Origin: an uncultured Elusimicrobiales bacterium
Lineage (GTDB): Bacteria > Elusimicrobiota > Elusimicrobia > Elusimicrobiales > Elusimicrobiaceae
Direction: 5' to 3'
Assembly (NCBI GenBank): GCA_944325055.1
Contig: CALUYP010000029.1
Coordinates: 1 to 45,468, forward strand
DNA: 45,468 bases
Below, piece after piece: positions 39,036 to 45,468 of this stretch. The translations under genes and the position numbers were made by a program. The notes under the pieces are model-generated. The model ran no database searches, was not told the origin of the DNA, and worked only from the letters and a program-made list of their open reading frames with translations. The first letter of the stretch is position 1. Each line of letters starts with the position of its first letter.

Positions 39036-39509
39036 ATGCCACTAAGTGAACAAAGTAAAATATGCTTGGGGAGTTTGGTGGGTGCGTCCCGGGTGTTGGT
39101 AGCGGATGCTTATCCGAGCAAAGAAGAATTGATAACGGCGTTGGTAGAGAGGGTCTGCCGGGATTTTCCTCAGTTGGATCCGGCGGATGTCGCCGCGCAG
39201 GTTTTAAAACGCGAAGAAGGTATTAGCACCACCCTTGATACCGGTCTTTCTATTCCACATGCCCGTTTAGAAGAATTAACGGATTTTGTGGCCGCGGTCG
39301 CGGTGTTACGCAAACCGTTGTCTGCGACGGCGCAGGGCGAGTTGCCTATTCAGGTCATGTTTTTATTTTTATCTCCCGCAAAACCCGCTTTTTTCCAGAA
39401 ACACTTACAAATTCTTTCCGCATTGGCTGAAAAGTTTAAGCCGGAATTTATTGAAGAATTGGTTTCGCTTAAAAACGCGGAGGAAATTGTTGCGCGCTTG
39501 GCGCAATAG
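39036..39509 (+). CDS. PTS EIIA-type domain protein (PtsN/fructose type)
   Basis: A 157-residue protein with the EIIA signature around the active His: TTLDTGLSIPHARLEELTDFV (H75). The rest (MFLFLSPAKPAFFQKHLQILSALA) fits the PTS_EIIA_2 family. There is no EIIB, EIIC or HPr nearby. It is ten bases before the APC transporter gene and probably translated with it. A regulatory role on that transporter, or on nitrogen metabolism, is likely rather than sugar uptake. H75 is intact, so phosphorylation is possible. Confidence 0.88.
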   Translation: MPLSEQSKICLGSLVGASRVLVADAYPSKEELITALVERVCRDFPQLDPADVAAQVLKREEGISTTLDTGLSIPHARLEELTDFVAAVAVLRKPLSATAQGELPIQVMFLFLSPAKPAFFQKHLQILSALAEKFKPEFIEELVSLKNAEEIVARLAQ

Positions 39510-39518
39510 TGGGTTGTC

Positions 39519-41546
39519 ATGAATAATTCTGCCGATACTTCTGCTGGTTCTTCCCGTGTAAAAAAAGTAGTCGTACTAACCACTGCTATGTTGACGTTTA
39601 TTCCTTTTTGGAAAGCGGCGGCTGTTGTGCTGTGCGATTTTGGTTCCAGCGCTTTTTATGCCGGCGGCATTGCCATGCGGGCGTTTGGGCCGGCTTTCCC
39701 GTGGTATATTTTGGCGGTGATGCTTTTTTCCGGCTTGCTTTTGATGTTGGAGTTGGAAGCTTGCTCGCTGTTTGTGCGCGGCGGCGCTTACAAGATTGTG
39801 CGGGAAGGATTAGGCGATACGGCTGCCAAGCTGGCGGCTTCCGCCTTGATCTTTGACTTTATTCTGACAGGGCCTATCAGCGCCGTTACCGCCGGGCATT
39901 ATTTATGCGGGCTGCTCAACTCTTTTTTGGAATGGGTCGGCGCAGGATTCGCCTTGCCGGAGGGGGGCGTTTCCGTTTTGTTTGGGCTTATGGTAACGGC
40001 TTATTTCTGGCGTCAAAACGTAAAGGGAATAGAAGAATCCAGTTCCAAAAGCGCTAAAATTATTGCTTTCTCGTTAGCCGTCTGTTTTCTATTAGCTATA
40101 TGGTCGTTTATCACGATTGCCCTTCACGGCGCGCATTTGCCGCCGACGGATTTGTCTTTCTCGGAAGAATCCTTGGGCTGGGCGGGCGGTATAGATTGGA
40201 TGCAGACCATTGGCCTAGTGGGGATGATTATGGCGTTTGGCCACAGCGTATTGGCGCTTTCCGGCATTGAAACGCTGTCCCAGGTATACCGCGAGATTGA
40301 ATATCCCAAAGCCCAAAACTTAAAAAAAGCCGCGTGGCTGATTTTCGGCTTTGCGTTCTTGTTTACCGGGGGGCTGACGTTTTTGTCGGCGGTAATTATT
40401 CCGCCGGAGCTCATCGCGACGAAATACAATGATAATTTGCTCGCCGGATTGGCAATGAGTATGGCCGGGCCTAATTTTTTGAAACTTTTGATGCAGGCGA
40501 TGATTGTGGTTTGCGGCGTGGCAATGCTTTCCGGCGCGGTCAATACTTCGCTTATCGGCTCTAACGCGCTGATGAACCGCATTGCCGAAGACGGCATTTT
40601 AACCGATTGGTTTCGCAAAATTCACCGCCGTTTTGGTACGTCTTATCATATTATTCACTTGATTGCTGCCGTGCAATTGGCGGTGATTATTCTGTCGCGC
40701 GGGAATGTGTATCTGCTGGGGGAAGCGTATGCGTTTGGGGTGATGTGGTGTTTTGTGTTTGAAGTTTCCGCCATTATACGGTTGAGATGGAAGAAAGCCG
40801 CCCAAAAACGCGATTTTATGTTCCCGCTGAATATCAAATACGAAAATTACTATATTCCCATTGGGCTTATCCTGCTGTGCGGCATTTTGGTAACGGTGGC
40901 GTGCGTGAACTTGTTTACCAAGCAGATTGCCACAATTGCCGGGTTGGGATTTACGGCGTTTTTGTTTGCGGTGTTTTCTTTGTCGGAACGGTTGAACGCC
41001 AAGCGGGCCAATACGATGTTTGAAGAAGGTTACCGCGAACGCATCAACGCCGAAACGGTGGATGATTTGAAAGAAGCTTTTGCCGATTTAGACCGCCCGC
41101 ACCGAATTTTGGTGGCGGTAAAAGATCCGGAAAATTTGTATCACTTGGAAGAAGTACTGAGCCAAGCCAACGCTGATGAAACGGACGTAATCGTACTTTA
41201 CTGTAAACCAGTGGAAAATGTACTGTACCGCAAAGATATGCGTTCGGCGGCGGTGGACGAACAGGAAGTGTTTACCGCGGTCATTTTGCTGGCGGAAAAA
41301 TACGGACTTCCCGTTACGCCGGTGCTGGTCCATTCTAATGACGCTTATTATGCCATGGCGCAAGCTGCGGCCGTAGCGGATGCCGAGGAGATTGTGATGG
41401 GCGTTTCCGGCCGCCACGGCGCCAACCCGCAAATTGAACGCGCCGTAATGACGTGGGGCGCCGTTAAAGACCGCGAGTTAAAACATCCCGTTACCTTACG
41501 GATTTTATGGGAAGGGCGGGAAGTTTCTTATCGTTTTACCCGTTAG
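39519..41546 (+). CDS. APC-type amino acid permease with C-terminal Usp-like domain
   Basis: A 675-residue protein. Residues ~20-490 have 12 membrane helices of the APC fold, including GHSVLALSGIETLSQVYREIEYPK and a SLIGSNALMNRIAEDGILTDWF end of the transport core. Residues ~515-675 are soluble with an HRILVAVKDPENLYHLEEVL start and ADAEEIVMGVSGRHG near the end, the universal-stress-protein-type ATP-binding fold. It would import amino acids or amines, with the C-terminal domain as regulator. It is paired with an EIIA protein; the two together suggest phosphorylation- or ATP-dependent control. Confidence 0.87.
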   Translation: MNNSADTSAGSSRVKKVVVLTTAMLTFIPFWKAAAVVLCDFGSSAFYAGGIAMRAFGPAFPWYILAVMLFSGLLLMLELEACSLFVRGGAYKIVREGLGDTAAKLAASALIFDFILTGPISAVTAGHYLCGLLNSFLEWVGAGFALPEGGVSVLFGLMVTAYFWRQNVKGIEESSSKSAKIIAFSLAVCFLLAIWSFITIALHGAHLPPTDLSFSEESLGWAGGIDWMQTIGLVGMIMAFGHSVLALSGIETLSQVYREIEYPKAQNLKKAAWLIFGFAFLFTGGLTFLSAVIIPPELIATKYNDNLLAGLAMSMAGPNFLKLLMQAMIVVCGVAMLSGAVNTSLIGSNALMNRIAEDGILTDWFRKIHRRFGTSYHIIHLIAAVQLAVIILSRGNVYLLGEAYAFGVMWCFVFEVSAIIRLRWKKAAQKRDFMFPLNIKYENYYIPIGLILLCGILVTVACVNLFTKQIATIAGLGFTAFLFAVFSLSERLNAKRANTMFEEGYRERINAETVDDLKEAFADLDRPHRILVAVKDPENLYHLEEVLSQANADETDVIVLYCKPVENVLYRKDMRSAAVDEQEVFTAVILLAEKYGLPVTPVLVHSNDAYYAMAQAAAVADAEEIVMGVSGRHGANPQIERAVMTWGAVKDRELKHPVTLRILWEGREVSYRFTR

Positions 41547-41582
41547 GATGTTTGCCGGCGGCGAATATGGTAAAATAAAAAT

Positions 41583-42107
41583 ATGGCTATTCTGCGCGTG
41601 ACGAAATATGGCGAAAATATTTTGCGCCAAAAGTTAAAACCCGTTGATTTTAAGACGCTTGAACCTATTCTGCCCAAGCTGCTCCAAGATATGGAAGAAA
41701 CCTGTCTGGCCGTGAGAGGGGTAGGTCTGGCGGCTAACCAAATCGGACTTGAATACCGGATGGCGGTTATCTTAATTCCGGAATCGGCCGAAGAAAACGC
41801 ACCGCTTAAACGTTACGTCATTATCAATCCGGAAATTATCTCGATGCGCGGGGAAAAAATAGAAGAGGAAGGCTGTCTTTCCCTGCCCGGTTTATGGGCC
41901 GAGGTCAAACGCGCTACGGACGTAACCATTAAATATATAGATGAGAACGGGCAGGAACAAACCAAACGCGCCCGCGGGCTGTTGGCTAAAGCTTTTCAGC
42001 ATGAAGTAGACCATCTGGACGGGAAATTGTTTATCGATTTAGTAGATCCGGCGTTAAAACCGGAACTTAAAAAGGCAATTAAAAAATTGCGTAAAAATTG
42101 GAATTAA
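41583..42107 (+). CDS. def: Peptide deformylase
   Basis: A 174-residue protein with all three motifs: GVGLAANQIG, EEGCLSLPG (metal Cys) and FQHEVDHLDGKLF (HExxH). It removes the formyl group from nascent protein N-termini. It is a type 1 enzyme of normal length. It is separated from the permease by 36 bases and ends at a strong terminator. Confidence 0.96.
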   Translation: MAILRVTKYGENILRQKLKPVDFKTLEPILPKLLQDMEETCLAVRGVGLAANQIGLEYRMAVILIPESAEENAPLKRYVIINPEIISMRGEKIEEEGCLSLPGLWAEVKRATDVTIKYIDENGQEQTKRARGLLAKAFQHEVDHLDGKLFIDLVDPALKPELKKAIKKLRKNWN

Positions 42108-42121
42108 TCAGTTAAACTCTT

Positions 42122-42155
42122 ACAAAAAACCCCAACATTCGTTGGGGTTTTTTGT
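42122..42155. terminator. Bidirectional terminator between def and gpmA
   Basis: ACAAAAAACCCCAAC (42122-42136) pairs with GTTGGGGTTTTTTGT (42141-42155) around ATTC; it serves both converging genes. Confidence 0.9.
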
Positions 42156-42167
42156 GGGATTATCGCG

Positions 42168-42917
42168 CTAATCGGACGATTTGGGTTGGCTTGCTGCAAT
42201 TTCCGTCCTCTTTTTGATTTCCGCCGGATTTCCCAAAAAATAGTCTTTTTGCAAAACCATATCATCTGTAAACTCGAATACATAGGGTACGCCGGTGGGA
42301 AGATTGAGCGAAACGATGTCTTGGTTGGAAATATTTTTGAGATGTTTGACGATTCCACGAAGACTGTTTCCATGCGCTGCAATCAATATTTCCTGACAAT
42401 CGACCATTCGGGGAAGAATAACCCCTTCCCAATAAGGCATTAGGCGGGCAACGGTATCTGCCAGCGATTCGGAAAGCGGCAAATCTGCCGGAGGAACTTG
42501 CGCGTAGCGGCGGTCCCGCTGGGGAGCCCGCGGGTCTTTTATGGAAAGAGCGGGCGGGCGTACTTCATAGCTGCGCCGCCAAATTTGCACTTGCCCTTCT
42601 CCGTATTTTGCGGCGGTTTGCGCTTTGTTTAATCCCTGAAGCGCGCCGTAATGCCGTTCATTAAGCCGCCATGTTTTTTCCACATTTATCCAATCTTGTT
42701 CCAACACATCCAGTACGTAATGAAGCGTTTCGATGGCTCTTTTCAAATAAGAAGTGTAGGCTTGGTCAAAATGGAAATCCGCTTCCCGCAGCAAGTTGCC
42801 TGCCTCTTTCGCTTCCAATCGACCTTGTTCTGTCAGTCCGACATCCGTCCATCCCGTAAACCGGTTTTCCAAATTCCACTGGCTTTGACCGTGCCTTAGC
42901 AATACGATTTTTTTCAT
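42168..42917 (-). CDS. gpmA: 2,3-bisphosphoglycerate-dependent phosphoglycerate mutase
   Basis: A 249-residue histidine phosphatase: [29 protein letters not shown] with the phospho-His (about His9), [24 protein letters not shown], and [15 protein letters not shown] with the second catalytic His. This is the classical dPGM for glycolysis, which matches the enolase elsewhere in the window. The start has GGGGGAA upstream. Confidence 0.97.
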   Translation of the reverse strand: MKKIVLLRHGQSQWNLENRFTGWTDVGLTEQGRLEAKEAGNLLREADFHFDQAYTSYLKRAIETLHYVLDVLEQDWINVEKTWRLNERHYGALQGLNKAQTAAKYGEGQVQIWRRSYEVRPPALSIKDPRAPQRDRRYAQVPPADLPLSESLADTVARLMPYWEGVILPRMVDCQEILIAAHGNSLRGIVKHLKNISNQDIVSLNLPTGVPYVFEFTDDMVLQKDYFLGNPAEIKKRTEIAASQPKSSD

Positions 42918-43060
42918 AAATTCCCCCTGTATGGATTTTATGGTACTTTATTTTTGGTTTCCGGAAAGCGGACAAAAGAGATTAGAAAGCCTTTAAATCA
43001 TCTGTGAGAAAAAATCAGGATAAAATGCGCGTTCGTAAATGAAGTAAAATCAGCGGTTAA

Positions 43061-43092
43061 GAGGATTGATTGACTCGTTTTTTTTTTTTTTT
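43061..43092 (+). repeat. 15-base poly-T tract near the pilin start
   Basis: GAGGA (43061-43065) and the presumed TTG start (43070) are followed by T15 (43078-43092). A run this long is prone to slippage in cells and to sequencing error. Confidence 0.7.
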
Positions 43093-43621
43093 AAGCTATG
43101 CATATGAAAAATATCCATCAAAAATCATTCTATTCGGAAAAAACGCCGGATTTACGCTTTTAGAGCTGTTAGTAGTGGTTTTAATTATTGGTATTTTGGC
43201 GGCAATAGCCGTTCCGAAATATGAGATGTCTGTCAAAAAAGCGCGTGTCATGAAAATGGTTCCTTTACTAAAAGCGTTAGTGAATGCAGAAGAATTATAT
43301 TGGTCGGCAAACGGAAAATATACCCCTTATATACACGATTTGTCGATTGATTTTCCACCGGGAGTTAAGTTGCAAGGCTGGAACGATACGGGTTATGTTA
43401 AATTGCCAGATGGAACCGTGTTGGATTTGTTAACAAATGCTGCTTATATTTCCACTTCAAATAGTTATGATTCTCTTGTAGAAGCCCTAATTCCAATTAA
43501 CGGCAAGACGATAACTTATAGATATTATCTGCGCAATTCAGCCTATCCGAATAGAAGGTATTGTACGGGAGATGCGGCATTGTGCAAGAGTTTAGGGGGG
43601 TATCCGTGGATTGATAAATAA
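43070..43621 (+). CDS. Type IV pilin-like protein (pseudopilin) with uncertain start
   Basis: The core is unmistakable: GFTLLELLVVVLIIGILAA, with the Glu at +5 after the cleavage Gly, then a long helix and a globular C-terminal part with two cysteines (CTGDAALC) as in Elusimicrobia-type pseudopilins. The frame as given runs from TTG at 43070 through T15, which would give Phe-rich residues, an unlikely leader. A more typical leader (MKNIHQKSFYSEK) starts at ATG 43104 in another frame, and adding one A to the run GGAAAAAAC near 43137-43145 would join it to the core. So the start is a frameshift, a phase-variable gene, or a sequencing error. Role: fibre subunit for secretion or DNA uptake. Confidence 0.75.
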   Translation: MTRFFFFLSYAYEKYPSKIILFGKNAGFTLLELLVVVLIIGILAAIAVPKYEMSVKKARVMKMVPLLKALVNAEELYWSANGKYTPYIHDLSIDFPPGVKLQGWNDTGYVKLPDGTVLDLLTNAAYISTSNSYDSLVEALIPINGKTITYRYYLRNSAYPNRRYCTGDAALCKSLGGYPWIDK

Positions 43622-43679
43622 TAACAAAGGTATATGGGAAATACAGTTGACGGATAAATATAAAAAATGCATTAAAAAC

Positions 43680-43708
43680 TTGCACAGGTTTTATTTTTTT
43701 TCTATACT
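43680..43708 (+). promoter_or_regulatory. Promoter of the lysA leader
   Basis: TTGCAC (43680-43685), a 17-bp spacer and TATACT (43703-43708). Transcription would start near 43715. Confidence 0.6.
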
Positions 43709-43714
43709 TTTTCT

Positions 43715-43804
43715 ATGGCTAGTATTTTATTTCTCAAGTGTCAGAGCAAACAGATCAAGAGCAAAAAAAGCGCTTGCGGCTTTGCTTACAATTTTGCGGA
43801 CTAA
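43715..43804 (+). CDS. Putative Lys-rich leader peptide of lysA
   Basis: A 29-residue frame, MASILFLKCQSKQIKSKKSA and nine more residues, contains five lysines, four of them within residues 8-18. It begins about where transcription would start and ends 24 bases before a terminator hairpin upstream of lysA. This is the position of attenuator leader peptides, but AT-rich DNA gives Lys codons by chance, so the evidence is weak. Confidence 0.3.
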   Translation: MASILFLKCQSKQIKSKKSACGFAYNFAD

Positions 43805-43828
43805 AAACAGCCAGATGAAAAATTTTCC

Positions 43829-43862
43829 AAACCTCCGCTTAATTGTAAGCGGAGGTTTTTTA
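43829..43862 (+). terminator. Terminator/attenuator before lysA
   Basis: AAACCTCCGCTTA (43829-43841) pairs with TAAGCGGAGGTTT (43846-43858), a perfect 13-bp stem, followed by more T. It lies 35 bases before the lysA ATG. Confidence 0.85.
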
Positions 43863-43896
43863 CGGAATATTGAAAGATAACACAAGGAGAAAATAT

Positions 43897-45147
43897 ATGT
43901 GTTTCCATTATGAAGGCGGCGAACTGTTTGCGGAAGGGGTCTCTCTCCAACAAATAGCCAAGCAGGTAGGAACGCCTTTTTATTGTTATTCCACCCAGAA
44001 GCTGAGCCAAAATTTTAACGCTTACCGAAACGCCCTGTCCGATTTAAACGGTACAGTATGTTATTCCATAAAAGCTAATCCCAATTTAAGTGTAGTGGCG
44101 GCAATAGCCCGGTTGGGCGGTGGGGCGGATGTGGTATCCGGCGGAGAGTTGTATGTAGCGTTGAAGGCCGGTATTCCCGCAGACAAAATTGTTTTTTCCG
44201 GAGTAGGCAAGACCGCCGAAGAATTAACGGAAGCCGTCCGGTTGGGGATTTTGCAAATTAACGCCGAATCTGCCGCTGAAGTGGAAATGATTAACCAAAT
44301 TGCCATGGCCCAAGGTAAGAAAGCCAATGTCGCTCTGCGGGTCAACCCGGACGTGGACGCTTTAACCCATGTCAAAATTACCACCGGTACGAAAGAAAAC
44401 AAGTTTGGCGTTCCGTGGCAGGAAGCACATGAGTTGTATTTGGCCGCGTCGAAGATGCCGGGTATCCGTATTGCGGGGATTGCCGTACATATAGGTTCGC
44501 AATTGTTAGATTTGGAACCGTTCCGTTTGGCGTTTACGAAAATAGCCTCTATGGTCCGTGCGTTGGAAAATGACGGAATCATAATTGAAAATGTAGACTT
44601 GGGCGGCGGAATGGGCATTAATTATAATGTGGAATTGCCTCCCACTTGTGAAGATTATGCCCAGATCGTACGCGAAACGCTGGGCGATATGCGGAAACAT
44701 ATTATTGTAGAACCGGGCCGTTCCGTGGTGGGCAATGCGGGGATTTTGGTAACAGAAGTAATTTGCGCCAAATCAAACGGAGAAAAGAATTTTATTATTG
44801 TGGACGCGGGCATGAACGATTTGGTGCGTCCGGCCCTATACGATGCTTGGCATACCATTTTACCTGTGAGCAAGCAAGGAATAGCGCCGATTATTGCGGA
44901 TATCGTTGGCCCGATTTGCGAATCAGGCGATGTGTTTGCCCATGAGCGGATTATTGAACCCGTTCAAGCCGGCGGTTTGCTGGCTATTATGTGCGCTGGA
45001 GCCTATGGGGCGGCGATGTCTTCTATTTACAATTTCCGCCCGTTGGTGCCGGAAGTGATGGTAAACGGAGAGGAATTTGCCGTGGTACGCAAGCGTACCA
45101 CGTATGAAGAAATGTTGAGCGGACATGTAATTGCGCCGTGGTTATGA
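43897..45147 (+). CDS. lysA: Diaminopimelate decarboxylase
   Basis: A 416-residue PLP enzyme of the fold III group. CYSIKANPN carries the PLP lysine (K59). Other motifs: VSGGELYVALKAG, FSGVGKT, HIGSQLLD, GGGMGINY, EPGRSVVGNAG, CESGDVFA and GAYGAAMSS. It converts meso-diaminopimelate to lysine. The ATG at 43897 follows AAGGAG at seven bases. Downstream, ten bases away, is lysC, so this is a lysine biosynthesis unit. A promoter-terminator leader upstream suggests attenuation. Confidence 0.97.
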   Translation: MCFHYEGGELFAEGVSLQQIAKQVGTPFYCYSTQKLSQNFNAYRNALSDLNGTVCYSIKANPNLSVVAAIARLGGGADVVSGGELYVALKAGIPADKIVFSGVGKTAEELTEAVRLGILQINAESAAEVEMINQIAMAQGKKANVALRVNPDVDALTHVKITTGTKENKFGVPWQEAHELYLAASKMPGIRIAGIAVHIGSQLLDLEPFRLAFTKIASMVRALENDGIIIENVDLGGGMGINYNVELPPTCEDYAQIVRETLGDMRKHIIVEPGRSVVGNAGILVTEVICAKSNGEKNFIIVDAGMNDLVRPALYDAWHTILPVSKQGIAPIIADIVGPICESGDVFAHERIIEPVQAGGLLAIMCAGAYGAAMSSIYNFRPLVPEVMVNGEEFAVVRKRTTYEEMLSGHVIAPWL

Positions 45148-45157
45148 GGAATAAGTT

Positions 45158-45468
45158 ATGAGAAAAATTTGCATCATGAAGTTTGGCGGCAATACGCTGG
45201 CCAATAAACAAAAATTATTAATGGCGGCTGATTTAATCAAATCCCGCTATGATGATAATTTCATTCCGGTAGTGGTGGCTTCCGCCAACGGAAATTTGAC
45301 GGACGTATTATTAGATCATGCTTTTAGCATTACGCCTTCTCCCGAAAAAAGGGAATTGGATATGTTGGTTACTACCGGGGAACGCGTTAGCGTAGCGTTG
45401 TTATCCATTGCGCTACGTGCGATAGGGGTTCCGTCCGTATCGCTTACCGGTTCCCAAATCGGGCTGAT
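45158..45468 (+). CDS. lysC: Aspartate kinase, N-terminal part (3' end outside window)
   Basis: The visible 103 residues start MRKICIMKFGGNTLANKQ. The ATP-binding KFGGTS motif is KFGGNT here. They continue with VVVASANGNLTDVLLD and LLVTTGER-type ELDMLVTTGERVSVALLSIAL and SVSLTGSQ, matching the amino-acid kinase fold of aspartokinase. It phosphorylates aspartate in the first step to lysine, threonine and methionine. GAGGA lies seven bases before the ATG. The regulatory ACT domains lie outside the window. The start is in the same operon as lysA. Confidence 0.9.
   Translation, partial: MRKICIMKFGGNTLANKQKLLMAADLIKSRYDDNFIPVVVASANGNLTDVLLDHAFSITPSPEKRELDMLVTTGERVSVALLSIALRAIGVPSVSLTGSQIGL

Larger units (their letters stand above)
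43622..43896. other. Leader region before lysA
   Basis: No long gene. It holds a promoter (43680-43708), a short Lys-rich ORF (43715-43804), and a terminator (43829-43862) upstream of the lysA ribosome-binding site. Confidence 0.6.

Noticed and set aside
43611-43880. Plus-strand frame with one hydrophobic stretch after the pilin
   Set aside because: It starts at TTG with no ribosome-binding site, overlaps the pilin stop and runs through the terminator at 43829-43862.
43700-43896. Lysine riboswitch (L-box) before lysA
   Set aside because: The leader is short and I could not see the conserved L-box core elements or its multi-helix layout.
1-45468. CRISPR arrays, insertion sequences and rRNA genes
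   Set aside because: No regular repeat-spacer pattern, no transposase frame with terminal repeats, and no rRNA sequence were seen.

Overview
The window reads as chromosomal DNA of a strictly anaerobic, Gram-negative-type gut bacterium. The best guess is Elusimicrobiota (Elusimicrobium/Avelusimicrobium-like). This is inference from the type IV pseudopilin style, an oxygen-independent class III ribonucleotide reductase, LPS-heptose and lipoprotein genes, fermentative iron-alcohol dehydrogenase and compact gene packing; no marker gene such as 16S rRNA is present. Most genes have a moderate GC content, but the first ~730 bases are clearly more AT-rich and hold the tail of a large serine recombinase, the edge of a mobile element lying beside a tRNA-Ser(GGA) gene.

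Layout. (1) 1-1080: recombinase tail, tRNA-Ser, terminators. (2) 1083-3459, minus: ECF sigma factor, Cys-rich membrane protein (putative anti-sigma) and a thioredoxin-CcdA/DsbD fusion, a likely thiol-stress unit. (3) 3539-6714, minus: five-gene redox operon (CMD-domain protein, cupin, two flavodoxins, DUF4405 cytochrome-b-like protein), driven by a MerR-type promoter with a 19-bp spacer. (4) 6840-10064, minus: iron ADH, NAD-sugar epimerase, exported HAD phosphatase. (5) 10175-12441, plus: Bcr/CflA efflux pump, then a MerR regulator with an FMN reductase behind the same kind of 19-bp-spacer promoter as the operon in (3), so one regulator probably controls both. (6) 12496-16705: Pif1/RecD-like helicase, ZupT, an unknown membrane protein, M29 aminopeptidase. 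(7) 16831-20327: anaerobic RNR. NrdD appears split in two: a 686-residue catalytic chain ending at the zinc site and a separate 70-residue protein carrying the glycyl-radical loop, followed by NrdG. (8) 20328-25914: small DUF948-like protein, TspO, a BCCP-like protein with a degenerate biotin site, AccC, heptose-1-P adenylyltransferase, an alpha-oxoamine synthase (SPT/KBL-like) and a GNAT-like protein that may form a sphingolipid-like pathway. (9) 26264-31669, minus: RluD-like, Lgt, MBL hydrolase, FtsB/DivIC, enolase, and a divergent phosphohexomutase. (10) 31794-36053, plus: RlmN, lipoprotein, a ComB-like/QueC fusion, SMR transporter, exported coiled-coil protein. (11) 36137-42917: ACT protein, inositol monophosphatase, TM0106-type nuclease, EIIA protein, APC permease with a C-terminal Usp-like domain, peptide deformylase, phosphoglycerate mutase. 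(12) 43070-45468, plus: pseudopilin with a 15-T tract and suspected frameshift, then lysA and the start of lysC.

The most notable observations are the split glycyl-radical RNR with separate promoters and inverted repeats, the ComB-QueC fusion, the paired MerR operators linking two redox operons, the BCCP lacking its biotinyl lysine position, and a lysA leader containing promoter, Lys-rich short ORF and terminator that looks like an attenuator. All functional statements are from reading the translations; no searches were run.
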